Shown: positions 51,691-60,165 of the stretch, piece by piece | How the letters are laid out: the number at the start of each line of letters is the position of its first letter | How positions within the stretch are numbered: position 1 is the first letter of the stretch | DNA from: Exiguobacterium mexicanum | Lineage (GTDB): Bacteria; Bacillota; Bacilli; Exiguobacteriales; Exiguobacteriaceae | DNA: 64,000 nucleotides | Assembly (NCBI RefSeq): GCF_005960665.1 | Contig: NZ_CP040676.1 | Coordinates: 1,312,501 to 1,376,500, forward strand | Reading direction: 5' to 3' | Program-made: the position numbers and the translations under genes | The notes under the pieces: generated by a model | The model's database searches: none | What the model was told of the DNA's origin: nothing | What the model saw: the letters and a program-made list of their open reading frames with translations, nothing else

Positions 51691-52176
51691 GTTAAATCAT
51701 TTTACTCATTTTGCGACCATACCATGTTCACTTGTGTTCGAAATTACTTCTGCCACTAGTGTCCATATGATATCCCGTTCAATCAAGTATTTTTAGTGCA
51801 ATTACTCTATTTTGCAGAGAACACTTTGCTTTTACCTATGCAGAGTTTATACTCCGTAAATACTTGTTACGTCGTTCTTGGTTTGTCAAAATACTCATAA
51901 GATGCATGTAGAATATTCATTTAACAAAAAAAACGGATAATTCAAACGTTCCGCGTCGTAAGGTTATAGGAACATGTTTTCACAACTTAATTAAAGTGAT
52001 ATGAGAAGATTTGAAGGCATAGACTGTCATTGCAATCACCTTGTAGCTTAAGACTATTTTGTGTGAGTAACTATAGAAAAGTTAGGGATCTAGGAGCACT
52101 TAATCGTTCAAATTAGGCCTCTTCAGTAGTTCCAATGACAGACAAGGATTTTTTTAATATCTATCACGTAAACAAT
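51691..52176. other. AT-rich stretch without a gene
   Basis: No frame with a ribosome site is seen on either strand. Short coding-like scraps occur on the minus strand near 51720-51800 but are full of stops. It probably holds decayed DNA and the intergenic space of two convergent units. Confidence 0.4.
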
Positions 52177-52220
52177 AAAAAAGCTGGAGATATGAATAAC
52201 ACCTATCTGTAGCTCTTTTT
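52177..52220 (-). terminator. Intrinsic terminator of the TIR/deoxyribosyltransferase-like gene
   Basis: AGCT..AGATA and TATCT..AGCT pair, followed on the minus strand by six T. Confidence 0.75.
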
Positions 52221-52239
52221 CCATTGTAAAATATGTTGT

Positions 52240-53058
52240 TCAAAATGGTAATTCTTGTGCGCTTTCGATGTAAGAAATTAATATATTTCGTGGTGTTTTA
52301 CGCAAATCAACATTATTTGACGTAAGATAGTCTAAAAACTCAGGTTGACGAGCTATGACTTCTGCCGTCTCTAAATACTCTGCATTTTCAGATATGTATT
52401 TAGAAACCAGTTGTTTTAATGTCTTACTGTGGACAATATACTCCGAATTCTTAGTAGTAGCGATTTCTTTTTTTACATGAGAAAGTTCACTTCTTAATGC
52501 ACCTAATTCATCTAAAATCAACTGATTTACATCAGAAACTGTAGTTTGTTCTAAGGAAGGGATTTTAAATTCTCCAAAGTTACCTAAAAATGTTGAGAAT
52601 TTTGGGTCTTGTTCTGATTTCTCTAGTGTTAGTTTAATTCTTTTAGCTAATTCATGTTTAAATTCTACAACTTTTCCAAAGCGTAAATCTTTAGGGTATG
52701 TGATATGTTCAATTACTCCTGTATCAAAAATAAAATCAGTATCATCATCTTTAATCAAAATTGTAGGTTTATCGAAAGTCAGTCTCATACCTAATTCGAA
52801 TAGCACATTTGGATTTCTACCACTTATGTCACATACAACGATATCAGCATTGTATAAATTTTGGATAATTCTTTTATGTATCACATCTATCTCTCCATCA
52901 GAGTTACTAACAATTTCGGCTGAAAACTGATGTTCTTTAATCAACTTAGTTGATTCTACTATGATTGATTTAACTTCAGACCAATGTTCTGAAGTATATC
53001 CGGGCATAGCAGCTATAGGCATTATTATTCCACACTTTCTATATTCAGTTTGCTCCAA
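52240..53058 (-). CDS. TIR-like/nucleoside deoxyribosyltransferase-like domain protein
   Basis: The 272 residues start at TTG 53058 (GAGGG 8 bases upstream). The N-terminal 150 residues form a Rossmann-like nucleotide domain: CGIIMPIAAMPGYTSEHW, DVIHKRIIQNLYNADIVVCDISGRNPNVLFELGMRLTFDKPTILI. The NADIVVCDISGRNPNVLFELG signature is shared by TIR-like and nucleoside 2-deoxyribosyltransferase-like proteins, several of which are NAD- or nucleotide-cleaving defence effectors. The Glu in LFELG would be the catalytic residue. The C-terminal half is helical (coiled coil LILDELGALRSELSHVKKEI) and may oligomerise. Monocistronic, AT-rich, next to an IS30 element. Confidence 0.7.
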   Translation of the reverse strand: MEQTEYRKCGIIMPIAAMPGYTSEHWSEVKSIIVESTKLIKEHQFSAEIVSNSDGEIDVIHKRIIQNLYNADIVVCDISGRNPNVLFELGMRLTFDKPTILIKDDDTDFIFDTGVIEHITYPKDLRFGKVVEFKHELAKRIKLTLEKSEQDPKFSTFLGNFGEFKIPSLEQTTVSDVNQLILDELGALRSELSHVKKEIATTKNSEYIVHSKTLKQLVSKYISENAEYLETAEVIARQPEFLDYLTSNNVDLRKTPRNILISYIESAQELPF

Positions 53059-53187
53059 ATTTAATACCCTCTTTCATTTTTTGTAAATTTCATTATTAAT
53101 TATACATTTTGAATGCATCTTTTATTTGAAAATTTGTATATTTCTATCTGATATTATACTATTACTTTTTGTATTCGATGAATTATA

Positions 53188-54221
53188 AAATTAAGTGCAA
53201 CACCTGAACGTGAACGCAAAAAAGCCCATAGCGACGGCCTCGTGTAGAATGAAGTTACCACACAAACATTCAGACGGAGGAATCGCTATGAGCTACACCC
53301 ATCTTACCACAGCCGAACGCGTGAAAATAGAGACCTATCTGGAGCTCGGGATGTCCGTACGGTCCATCGCGAGACGGCTCGGGCGACAGCCCTCGACCGT
53401 CTCGCGGGAGATCAGACGGAACCCCGGGTACAAGTCGGACCGTGCACAGGAACGCTACGTGAGGGCGAAAGCGAACTGCGGCGCCAAGACGAAGCTCGAC
53501 GACATGATGCGTCTGACGATCATCGAGAAACTGCGGGCGACCTGGTCCCCGGAACAGATCGTGGGGCGGCTCTTCAGCGGCAGGATCGCCTTCTCGACCA
53601 TCTATCGATGGATCTATGTGGGTTTGATCGACGTGCCGACGACCGTGCTCCGTCAGAAGGGCAAGCGCCGGAAACCGGTGGAGACACGCGGGCGATTCAA
53701 TGTCGGGCTGTCCATCTCGAAACGGCCTTCGGAGGTCAGGGGGCGCCAAACGTTCGGGCACTGGGAGCTCGACACCGTCGTCTCCGGGCGCGGGAAATCG
53801 AAGGCCTGCGTCGCCACGTTCGTCGAGCGCAAGAGCCGGTTCTACCTCGCGCTGCCGATCACGGACCGTAGCGCGGCCTCGATGGAGGAAGCGATCCACA
53901 CGGTCCACGCCGCCTTCCCGGCGGGCACGTTCAGGACGGCGACGACGGACCGGGGCAAGGAGTTCAGCTGTCACGAGCGCGTCCGGGCATCGCTCGGCGT
54001 GCCGATGTACTTCGCCGACCCGTACTCGTCCTGGCAGCGCGGCAGCAACGAGAACGCCAACGGCCTCCTGCGCGAGTTCTTCCCGAAAGGATCGGACTTC
54101 GCGACGGTCGGCCAGGGAGAGATCGTGGACGCGCTCGCCAAGATCAACGGGCGGCCGAGGAAATGTCTCGGCTGGAAGACCGCACACGAGGCCTTCGCGG
54201 AGGAAGTGTTGCGCTTAATTT
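53188..54221 (+). mobile_element. IS30-family insertion sequence, about 1.03 kb
   Basis: Terminal inverted repeats: left AAATTAAGTGCAACAC from 53188 and right complement AAATTAAGCGCAACAC ending at 54221, one mismatch in 16. A single DDE transposase fills the element. No matching target duplication is visible beside the ends (left flank ATTATA, right flank GACAAA). Its GC-rich sequence contrasts with the AT-rich island to the left. Confidence 0.85.
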
Positions 54222-54223
54222 GA
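53288..54223 (+). CDS. IS30-family transposase
   Basis: A DDE transposase of 311 residues. N-terminal HTH (TTAERVKIETYLELGMSVRSIARRLGRQPSTVSREIRRN), then KLRATWSPEQIVGRL, and the catalytic core with GHWELDTVVSGRGKSKACVATFVERKSRF (first Asp), ATTDRGKEFSCHE (second Asp) and RGSNENANGLLREFFPKGSDF (Glu). ATG 53288 follows CGGAGGAAT. The TGA stop reaches beyond the end of the right inverted repeat, so it partly uses flanking DNA. Confidence 0.93.
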   Translation: MSYTHLTTAERVKIETYLELGMSVRSIARRLGRQPSTVSREIRRNPGYKSDRAQERYVRAKANCGAKTKLDDMMRLTIIEKLRATWSPEQIVGRLFSGRIAFSTIYRWIYVGLIDVPTTVLRQKGKRRKPVETRGRFNVGLSISKRPSEVRGRQTFGHWELDTVVSGRGKSKACVATFVERKSRFYLALPITDRSAASMEEAIHTVHAAFPAGTFRTATTDRGKEFSCHERVRASLGVPMYFADPYSSWQRGSNENANGLLREFFPKGSDFATVGQGEIVDALAKINGRPRKCLGWKTAHEAFAEEVLRLI

Positions 54224-54324
54224 CAAACCGTCATTCTAAAAGATTTGACATCAACTAATACCTCATTATTACTTCTTCCTAAAAACAAGGATTTTTCTAT
54301 ATTATAGTTATTGTGTAAACTGTC

Positions 54325-54353
54325 TTGACACGGTTTCCGTTCCTCTATAAACT
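54325..54353 (+). promoter_or_regulatory. Promoter of the queuosine-precursor transporter
   Basis: -35 TTGACA (54325-54330), 17-base spacer, -10 TAAACT (54348-54353), 45 bases before the ATG. Confidence 0.7.
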
Positions 54354-54397
54354 TGTAAAGTTGACAGAATGAATGATTTGGAAGGAGTACGATCCCC

Positions 54398-55093
54398 ATG
54401 CTCAATGAATGGTTATGGATTCCTTCTGCCTTGCTCACGCTCGGTCTGCTCGTCCTCAGTTATAAGCTGTTCGGACGTGTCGGACTGTTCGCCTGGATCG
54501 CGATGGCCTCGGTCGTCGCCAACATCCAAGTGACGCAGCAGATTGTAATCGGTGGTTTCATCTTTACTCTCGGGAATATCGTCTACGGTTCCCTTTATTT
54601 AGCTACTGACATCTTGAATGAAAAATATGGTCGTCACACCGCCCGTAAAGGCGTCTGGCTCGGCTTCTTCATCTTGATCGTCTCGACGGTGCTCATGCAA
54701 TTCGCACTGCTCTATGAGCCGTTCGAAGAGGCGCTGTTCATGCATGAGAGTTTCGAGGCGCTGTTCTCGATGCTACCGCTCATCACGCTCGGTAGTCTCG
54801 CGGCGTACCTCGTCTCACAGCTGTTCGACGTCTTCATCTATTCGAAGATTCGTGCCAAGACCGGTGAGAAGAAACTGTGGCTCCGGACGACCGGTTCGAC
54901 CGTCGTCTCACAGTTCATCGACACGCTCACGTTCTGTACGATTGCCTTCTGGGGCATGGAATGGGACATCTGGTGGAATATCTTCATCACGACATACGTC
55001 GCCAAGTTCATCATCGCTTGGATGGCGACGCCGTTCATGTATTACGCAAAACGGACCGTCCCACAGGAAGACGAGACAGAAAAAGCAGCCTAA
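54398..55093 (+). CDS. Queuosine precursor transporter (QPTR, YhhQ/DUF165)
   Basis: An ECF-like membrane carrier that takes up preQ0/preQ1 or queuine for tRNA modification. The 231 residues have six membrane segments and the family signature FTLGNIVYGSLYLATDILNEKYGRHTARKGVWLGFF, followed by SQLFDVFIYSKIRAKTGEKKLWLRTTGSTVVSQFIDTLTFCTIAF. AAGGAG precedes the ATG. No preQ1 riboswitch could be recognised upstream. It is the first chromosomal-type gene to the right of the IS30 element. Confidence 0.93.
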   Translation: MLNEWLWIPSALLTLGLLVLSYKLFGRVGLFAWIAMASVVANIQVTQQIVIGGFIFTLGNIVYGSLYLATDILNEKYGRHTARKGVWLGFFILIVSTVLMQFALLYEPFEEALFMHESFEALFSMLPLITLGSLAAYLVSQLFDVFIYSKIRAKTGEKKLWLRTTGSTVVSQFIDTLTFCTIAFWGMEWDIWWNIFITTYVAKFIIAWMATPFMYYAKRTVPQEDETEKAA

Positions 55094-55095
55094 AC

Positions 55096-55126
55096 AAAAC
55101 CGCGAGCCCATCGGCTCGCGGTTTTT
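55096..55126. terminator. Bidirectional intrinsic terminator
   Basis: AAAACCGCGAGCC and GGCTCGCGGTTTT around CATC; it separates convergent genes. Confidence 0.88.
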
Positions 55127-55373
55127 ACTTACCTTTGATATGAAGCCGCACCGCATAAGGGCGTGCATCTTCAAGCGACGATTTCTCCCGACAAACGGTG
55201 AGCGCCACGTACGCGTCGATGGCGAGCGCCTCGATGGCCTCGTCCGTCGCCTCGACCTCTAGTATGGTGTAGGGCGGCAGTTGCTCCAACTTGACCCACT
55301 GCCCGTGTAGATTTTTCGCGTAGATGATTGGTTCGTCGATCGAATAGCGTCGGAGTAAGTCCTTGACGTTCAT
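55125..55373 (-). CDS. Small cytosolic protein of unknown function
   Basis: The 82 residues have a GGAGGG site before the ATG. Sequence features: MNVKDLLRRYSIDEPIIYAKNLHGQWVKLEQLPPYTILEVEATDEAIEALAIDAYVALTV, mixed alpha/beta, no signal. No family is recognised. Its terminator is shared with the queuosine-precursor transporter gene. Confidence 0.65.
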   Translation of the reverse strand: MNVKDLLRRYSIDEPIIYAKNLHGQWVKLEQLPPYTILEVEATDEAIEALAIDAYVALTVCREKSSLEDARPYAVRLHIKGK

Positions 55374-55519
55374 ACGATCCCTCCTCTATCCACTCTGTCT
55401 TCTCATTATAGAAAGCGATTGCATTTCTGTAAACCGCGCTTCCTAAATTTTGGTGCATTCAACGCTTCACGATTCGCCAAAAATAGCCGATAATCAAGGT
55501 AGAGAAATGAGGTGAACCG

Positions 55520-55876
55520 ATGCGCTATCGACGACAAGAAACGTTTCGTTATATTTTACCGAACCCCCGCTTCATCCCATATCGCCTCATCTGGGAAGAC
55601 AAAGAACTTCATGACGGGGAAGCACAACTGCTCAATATCAGCGCCCACGGTCTGAAGATGCGGTGCGACTACTTATTTCCACTTTCTGAAGGATTGAAAG
55701 TCCAAGTCAAACTCGACCTCGTCCCGTTGATTCAACCGCTCGACCTGACGGGTCACGTACGGCACCGTGGACAAATGGGGAGCCTGTATGATTACGGGAT
55801 TCGACTCGATTCGAACTCTGACGAGACCCAGCAACTCGTGACGATGATTAAAGCGTATGCGCGCGAAAACCAATGA
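55520..55876 (+). CDS. PilZ-domain protein (probable c-di-GMP binder)
   Basis: A single-domain PilZ protein of 118 residues. The N-terminal arginine cluster (MRYRRQETFRY) and the Asn-Ile-Ser-Ala-His-Gly motif (matching the D/N-x-S-x-x-G ligand motif) are placed as in PilZ domains, followed by the beta strands LKVQVKLDLV and GHVRHRGQMGSLYDYGIRL. The arginine pair spacing is not the exact RxxxR, so affinity is uncertain. GAGGTGAA precedes the ATG. Confidence 0.75.
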   Translation: MRYRRQETFRYILPNPRFIPYRLIWEDKELHDGEAQLLNISAHGLKMRCDYLFPLSEGLKVQVKLDLVPLIQPLDLTGHVRHRGQMGSLYDYGIRLDSNSDETQQLVTMIKAYARENQ

Positions 55877-55963
55877 GAACGTGTCGATTGACACTTCTCA
55901 TTTTTTGTTCGCTTGATTCCGGGGTATACTAAAAGAAACAGAGACAGACTCGAGGTGTAGGGC

Positions 55964-56596
55964 ATGACTAGAAAGTTTTTACTCATTCCGTGGGCCGCTG
56001 CGATCGCCATCGCGCTCCTCGGCCCGAACGAACCGTTCTCGAGCCGGTTTTTGCTCGATTTCATCACGTATAATACGGACGCCTATGAAGGGTATTCGCT
56101 TTCCCTTTTCAGCATCCTAGGCGTTTATCCTCTCGCCTTGTTCCCGCTTCTTTGGTCCGAGGTGAACCAGTTGCGCCCGAACCCGCTCTTACCGGCAGCG
56201 ACCGGTTTCGTCGTCGGCGGCTTCATCATCGCCCCGTATTTGGCGTTCGCGCGGCAGTCGCCTTATCCGACACCGATCAAACCGCTCCCGACACGATTGC
56301 TCGGGGTGTTGCTCTTGCTCGTCACGATCGGTTTGTTCATCGCCGCATCGACGACCGGGAATGTGGCCGAGTATTGGTCGTACGTCGAACAGAACCAGTT
56401 CGTCCGGACGATGACAGTCGATTTCTTCTTGCTCGCTTTCATCCAAATCACGTTGATGAACCGGGATGCAAAGCGCTATAAAATGAGCTTGTGGCCGCTG
56501 CCTTACATCCCCTTGTTCGGTTTGTTGTTCTGGCTGATCATTCGTCATAAGCAACCGTTCAACGAGGCACCGCCAAGCCGACAAAAAATGAAATGA
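55964..56596 (+). CDS. Integral membrane protein of unknown function
   Basis: The 210 residues contain six hydrophobic segments (about 5-20, 45-65, 75-95, 108-125, 145-163 and 178-193) and a basic C-terminus (RHKQPFNEAPPSRQKMK). No named family is recognised. GAGGTGTAGGGC precedes the ATG. Confidence 0.65.
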   Translation: MTRKFLLIPWAAAIAIALLGPNEPFSSRFLLDFITYNTDAYEGYSLSLFSILGVYPLALFPLLWSEVNQLRPNPLLPAATGFVVGGFIIAPYLAFARQSPYPTPIKPLPTRLLGVLLLLVTIGLFIAASTTGNVAEYWSYVEQNQFVRTMTVDFFLLAFIQITLMNRDAKRYKMSLWPLPYIPLFGLLFWLIIRHKQPFNEAPPSRQKMK

Positions 56597-56716
56597 ACCG
56601 AGCCCCTTTCGCATTCGCCTCAGGTGCATTCTGATGGAAAACAGGATGACGGTTCCCAAATCGGGCCTGCTCCTATATACTGAGAATTCAGCTTACAGAC
56701 GAAAGAAGGTACACCC

Positions 56717-56989
56717 ATGAGATTTTTTAAAGTGATGACGCTTACGAACGATAGAGGCGAAGACATCATCTTGAGCGAATACTTCAAAATCATCGACAAA
56801 CAAGTCGATCAGTTTTTGAAGGACACGCTCGAGCTTGATATGTACGACCAGAACGTGACACTGAAAGAGTGTCAAGTCGCCAAGGACCGTTGGGAATGCC
56901 CAGTCGGCGATTTTACCATCGTCGAGTATTTTAATGAGAAAGAGTTCGACAAGATGACCGAGTATCGCAGCCCGGCACCGAAAAAATAA
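56717..56989 (+). CDS. Small acidic cytosolic protein of unknown function
   Basis: The 90 residues have an AGAAGG site ahead of the ATG. They include two cysteines (ECQVAKDRWECPVGDF) and a mixed alpha/beta pattern. No family is recognised. A strong terminator follows, supporting an independent unit. Confidence 0.65.
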   Translation: MRFFKVMTLTNDRGEDIILSEYFKIIDKQVDQFLKDTLELDMYDQNVTLKECQVAKDRWECPVGDFTIVEYFNEKEFDKMTEYRSPAPKK

Positions 56990-56995
56990 CGCCAT

Positions 56996-57033
56996 AAAAA
57001 GGCTTTCCGATTTTTGTCGGAAAGCCTTTTTTT
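56996..57033. terminator. Bidirectional intrinsic terminator
   Basis: AAAAAGGCTTTCCGA and TCGGAAAGCCTTTTT around a six-base loop with T-run on both strands. Confidence 0.9.
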
Positions 57034-57059
57034 GTGGATACTCCCTCATTGAAGTCTCC

Positions 57060-57194
57060 TTATTTTGATTCTTTGTCGTCTTCTTCAGGTGCCGGGTCCG
57101 GATGTTGCGTCGGAGCCGGTTTTGTAGCCGGGTTTGATTCCTCATCCGGTACTGGGTCCGGGTGAACCCCTGGTTGTGATTCATCACGTTTCAT
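57060..57194 (-). CDS. 44-residue Pro/Asp/Glu-rich protein
   Basis: A short gene at ATG 57194 with AGAGGAGGG upstream. The product is nearly all polar with repeated HPDPVPDE / HPDPAPEE units, so it is intrinsically disordered. No signal peptide. It follows the P-type ATPase gene on the same strand. Function unknown. Confidence 0.6.
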   Translation of the reverse strand: MKRDESQPGVHPDPVPDEESNPATKPAPTQHPDPAPEEDDKESK

Positions 57195-57250
57195 TGAGCA
57201 TCCCTCCTCTGCATAATGGACTAATTCCACATTAGGCAGTGTGCAAAACA

Positions 57251-59914
57251 TCAGTGTATGTCTTTGTTGCCGATCACACGACGCGAGATGGCTTTCTCGA
57301 TTTCGACGATGACAAAGACGATGAGACCGAACGCGACCGGATAAATCCAGTCTTGCAATTCAAGTGGTGCCGTACCGAACAGCGTGTGCATGAACGGGAC
57401 GTACGTAATGAACAGCTGGAGCCCGATCAAGAGTGCCGAAACGAGGAAGGCGATCTTGTTGTCAAAGAAGTGACGGTTGAACGCCGGCGCGAGCTCGGTC
57501 CGACAGTTGAACAAGTGAAACAGTTGCGCCATGACAATCGTATTAAGCGTGATCGTCTGCAACTTTTCGGTCGAGTAATCGAAATCGCCGAGCATATAGT
57601 TGATGACTAGACTACCGCCCCCGATTAAAATCGAGACGAACGTGATGCGGAAGACGTAGTAGCGACTCAGCAACGGCACGTTAGCGGGACGCGGCGGCCG
57701 TTTCATCGTGCTCTCTTCGAGCGGCTCGAAGGCGATGGCGAGCGAGAGCGTGATGGCGACGACCATGTTGACCCAAAGGATTTGGACCGGACTGAGTGGT
57801 GCCGCGGCGCCCAATAAGATACTCATTGCGACAAGGAGTGCTTGTCCCCCGTTTGTCGGGAGCAAGAACAAAATCGTCTTCTTCAAGTTGTCATAGACGC
57901 GACGACCTTCACGGACGGCGTTGTAGATCGTCTTGAAGTTATCGTCGACGAGCACCATCTGTGAGGCCTCTTTCGCAACTTCCGTTCCTTTAATCCCCAT
58001 CGCGACCCCGATATCGGCCCGTTTCAAGGCCGGGGCGTCATTGACGCCATCACCGGTCATCGATGTGATTAAGCCGTTTTGTTGCAGTCCTTTGACGAGA
58101 CGAAGTTTATCGTTCGGGCTCGTCCGGGCGAAGACGTCATTATGGACCGACGCCTCTTTGATTTCTTCGTCGGACATGTTCGTCAATTCTTTCCCTTCGA
58201 GGGCGCCCTCGACTTCCATTCCGAGTTCTCGGGCAATGGCGACGGCCGTGTCTTTATGGTCGCCGGTGATCATCTTGATACGGATCCCCGCGTCACGACA
58301 AGCCGCGACCGCTTCGATCGCTTCTTGTCGTGGCGGATCGACGATGCCGTAGAGGCCGAGGAATGTGATGCCGTTCTCGACGTCTTCATGGTCGACCGTC
58401 TCTTTCGAGGCGTCGACGCGTTTGAAACCGCCCCCGAGCACGCGTTGTCCGCGGTCGGCAATTTCTTTTCGTTTTTCATCCCAATAGGCACGGTCGAACT
58501 CCGTGTCTTCCGCCATATCGAACAGGCGGTCCGGTGCCCCTTTGATGAAGATCATCCGCTCTCCTTTATAGTCGACGAGCGTCGCCATATATTTGTACTC
58601 CGAATCGAATGGAATCTTCGAGATGACGTCCAAACGTTCGATCGGCCGCTCCGCTTTTTCAGCGAGCGTGAGCAAACATGCTTCCGTCGGGTCACCATTG
58701 ACGACCCATTCGCCGCCCTCTTCATACAGCTGGGCGTCGTTACATGTTTTCCCGACCGTGAGAAGGTCGATCATCGACTCATCATCATCTAAATCGAACG
58801 GTTGACCGTTCAGTTCTAAATCACCGTCCGGGGCGTATCCACTCCCTGACACTTCGATGTCGTGTTTGGCCGTGACGACTTGTTTGACGGTCATCTCGTT
58901 TTTCGTCAACGTCCCGGTCTTATCGGTACAGATGACCGATACGGCGCCGAGCGTCTCGACCGACGGCAAGCTGCGGACGATGGCTTTCTTCTCGGCCATG
59001 TTCCGGACACCGAGCGCGAGGATGATCGAGATGACGGCCGGTAATCCTTCTGGAATCGCGGCGACGGCAAGACCAATCGTCGTCAGCATCAACTCGATTG
59101 GGTCGAAATCGCGGACGAAGTAACCGAACGCGTAAATGACGACCGAGATGACGAGGATGGCGATGGATACCGTCTGACCAAACTTCGTCGTCTGGCGGAT
59201 GAGCGGCGTCTTCACCGTCTCGACTTCAGCAATCGAGGCGTTGATTTGGCCGAGCTCCGTGCCTTCTCCGATGGACGTGACGATTGCTTTCGCACTTCCC
59301 GTCGCCACGCTCGTACCCGAATAAATCATGTTCTTGCGATCACCGAGGACGGCGTCTTCCGGTACGACTTGAATTTTCTTCTCGACCGTCGTCGCTTCAC
59401 CTGTCAACGCCGATTCCTCGACTTTGAATTTCTCGGCTTGAATGACACGGGCGTCAGCCGGCACTTTATCACCGGCGGCAAGGACCAAGATGTCCCCGAC
59501 GACGAGGTCGCTCGAGTCGACTTGGATTTGCTTGCCGTCACGGATGACGCTCGCCTTCGTCTCGAGTAATTTTTTGATTCCTTCTAACGCCTGCTCGGCC
59601 TTGTTCTCTTGGAGATATCCGACGACGGCGATAACCGTCACAACGAGCACGATGACGATCGTATCGATGTACTCTCCTAGAAAGCCGGTGACGACAGCGG
59701 CACCGAGCAAGACGAAGACGAGAATATCATTGAATTGACGCAAAAATTTTATGATTTCAGGTGTCTTCTCTTTCTCGGGCAGCACGTTTTTCCCGTACTG
59801 TTCCTGCCGACTTGACACTTCCCCTTTCGACAGACCACTAGATGTGTCCGTCTCGAGCGAACTCTTTACCGCATCCGGTTCGAGTGCGTGCCAGTTTTTT
59901 GTCTCCATCTGCAT
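57251..59914 (-). CDS. Cation-transporting P-type ATPase (Ca2+ type, P2)
   Basis: An ATP-driven metal pump, probably Ca2+ efflux. The 887 residues match SERCA/PMCA-like bacterial pumps (LMCA1 type): N-terminal cation-ATPase domain (LEPDAVKSSLETDTSSGLSKGEVSSRQEQYGKNVLPE), actuator TGEA in EESALTGEATTVEK, transmembrane AAIPEGLPAVISIILALGVRNMA, phosphorylation site Asp331 in CTDKTGTLTKNEM, MTGDGVNDAPALKRADIGVAMG, and four C-terminal membrane segments. The PEGLP motif is that of Ca-type pumps. AGGAGG lies 7 bases before the ATG. Manganese is possible but less likely. Confidence 0.93.
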   Translation of the reverse strand: MQMETKNWHALEPDAVKSSLETDTSSGLSKGEVSSRQEQYGKNVLPEKEKTPEIIKFLRQFNDILVFVLLGAAVVTGFLGEYIDTIVIVLVVTVIAVVGYLQENKAEQALEGIKKLLETKASVIRDGKQIQVDSSDLVVGDILVLAAGDKVPADARVIQAEKFKVEESALTGEATTVEKKIQVVPEDAVLGDRKNMIYSGTSVATGSAKAIVTSIGEGTELGQINASIAEVETVKTPLIRQTTKFGQTVSIAILVISVVIYAFGYFVRDFDPIELMLTTIGLAVAAIPEGLPAVISIILALGVRNMAEKKAIVRSLPSVETLGAVSVICTDKTGTLTKNEMTVKQVVTAKHDIEVSGSGYAPDGDLELNGQPFDLDDDESMIDLLTVGKTCNDAQLYEEGGEWVVNGDPTEACLLTLAEKAERPIERLDVISKIPFDSEYKYMATLVDYKGERMIFIKGAPDRLFDMAEDTEFDRAYWDEKRKEIADRGQRVLGGGFKRVDASKETVDHEDVENGITFLGLYGIVDPPRQEAIEAVAACRDAGIRIKMITGDHKDTAVAIARELGMEVEGALEGKELTNMSDEEIKEASVHNDVFARTSPNDKLRLVKGLQQNGLITSMTGDGVNDAPALKRADIGVAMGIKGTEVAKEASQMVLVDDNFKTIYNAVREGRRVYDNLKKTILFLLPTNGGQALLVAMSILLGAAAPLSPVQILWVNMVVAITLSLAIAFEPLEESTMKRPPRPANVPLLSRYYVFRITFVSILIGGGSLVINYMLGDFDYSTEKLQTITLNTIVMAQLFHLFNCRTELAPAFNRHFFDNKIAFLVSALLIGLQLFITYVPFMHTLFGTAPLELQDWIYPVAFGLIVFVIVEIEKAISRRVIGNKDIH

Positions 59915-60165
59915 CTCTACTCCTCCTTGGTCATTCCTATATGGAAAGTCTTTCCCCTTTCTCTTCCCACTCCGGGCCGGACTGACACATTTGAGCTTGT
60001 TTTTTCGCTAATTTTACAGCTGAATTCGTTCACAATTTTCCAATTCGCCAGTTGGAAACGCTACCATCAAGAAAAGTGGTGTCAGATGGATGAAATGGCT
60101 TTACAGAACCGTTCGGATGGTTAACTATAGAGGAAATATAGAACAGAGAGAAAGAGGTACACCGT

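Noticed and set aside
53270-54187. 305-codon frame antisense to the IS30 transposase
   Set aside because: A shadow caused by GC-rich codon use of the transposase; Arg/Pro/Asp-rich with no fold signals.
48831-54221. Integrase-type element at tRNA-Thr
   Set aside because: No integrase gene and no repeat of the tRNA 3' end was found near the IS30 element, so site-specific integration cannot be claimed.
54224-54397. preQ1 riboswitch upstream of the queuosine-precursor transporter
   Set aside because: No stem-loop with the C-rich loop and A-rich tail of preQ1-I could be drawn; an ordinary promoter explains the leader.
58862-59569. Open frames opposite the P-type ATPase gene
   Set aside because: Antisense shadows of the ATPase coding frame without start signals.
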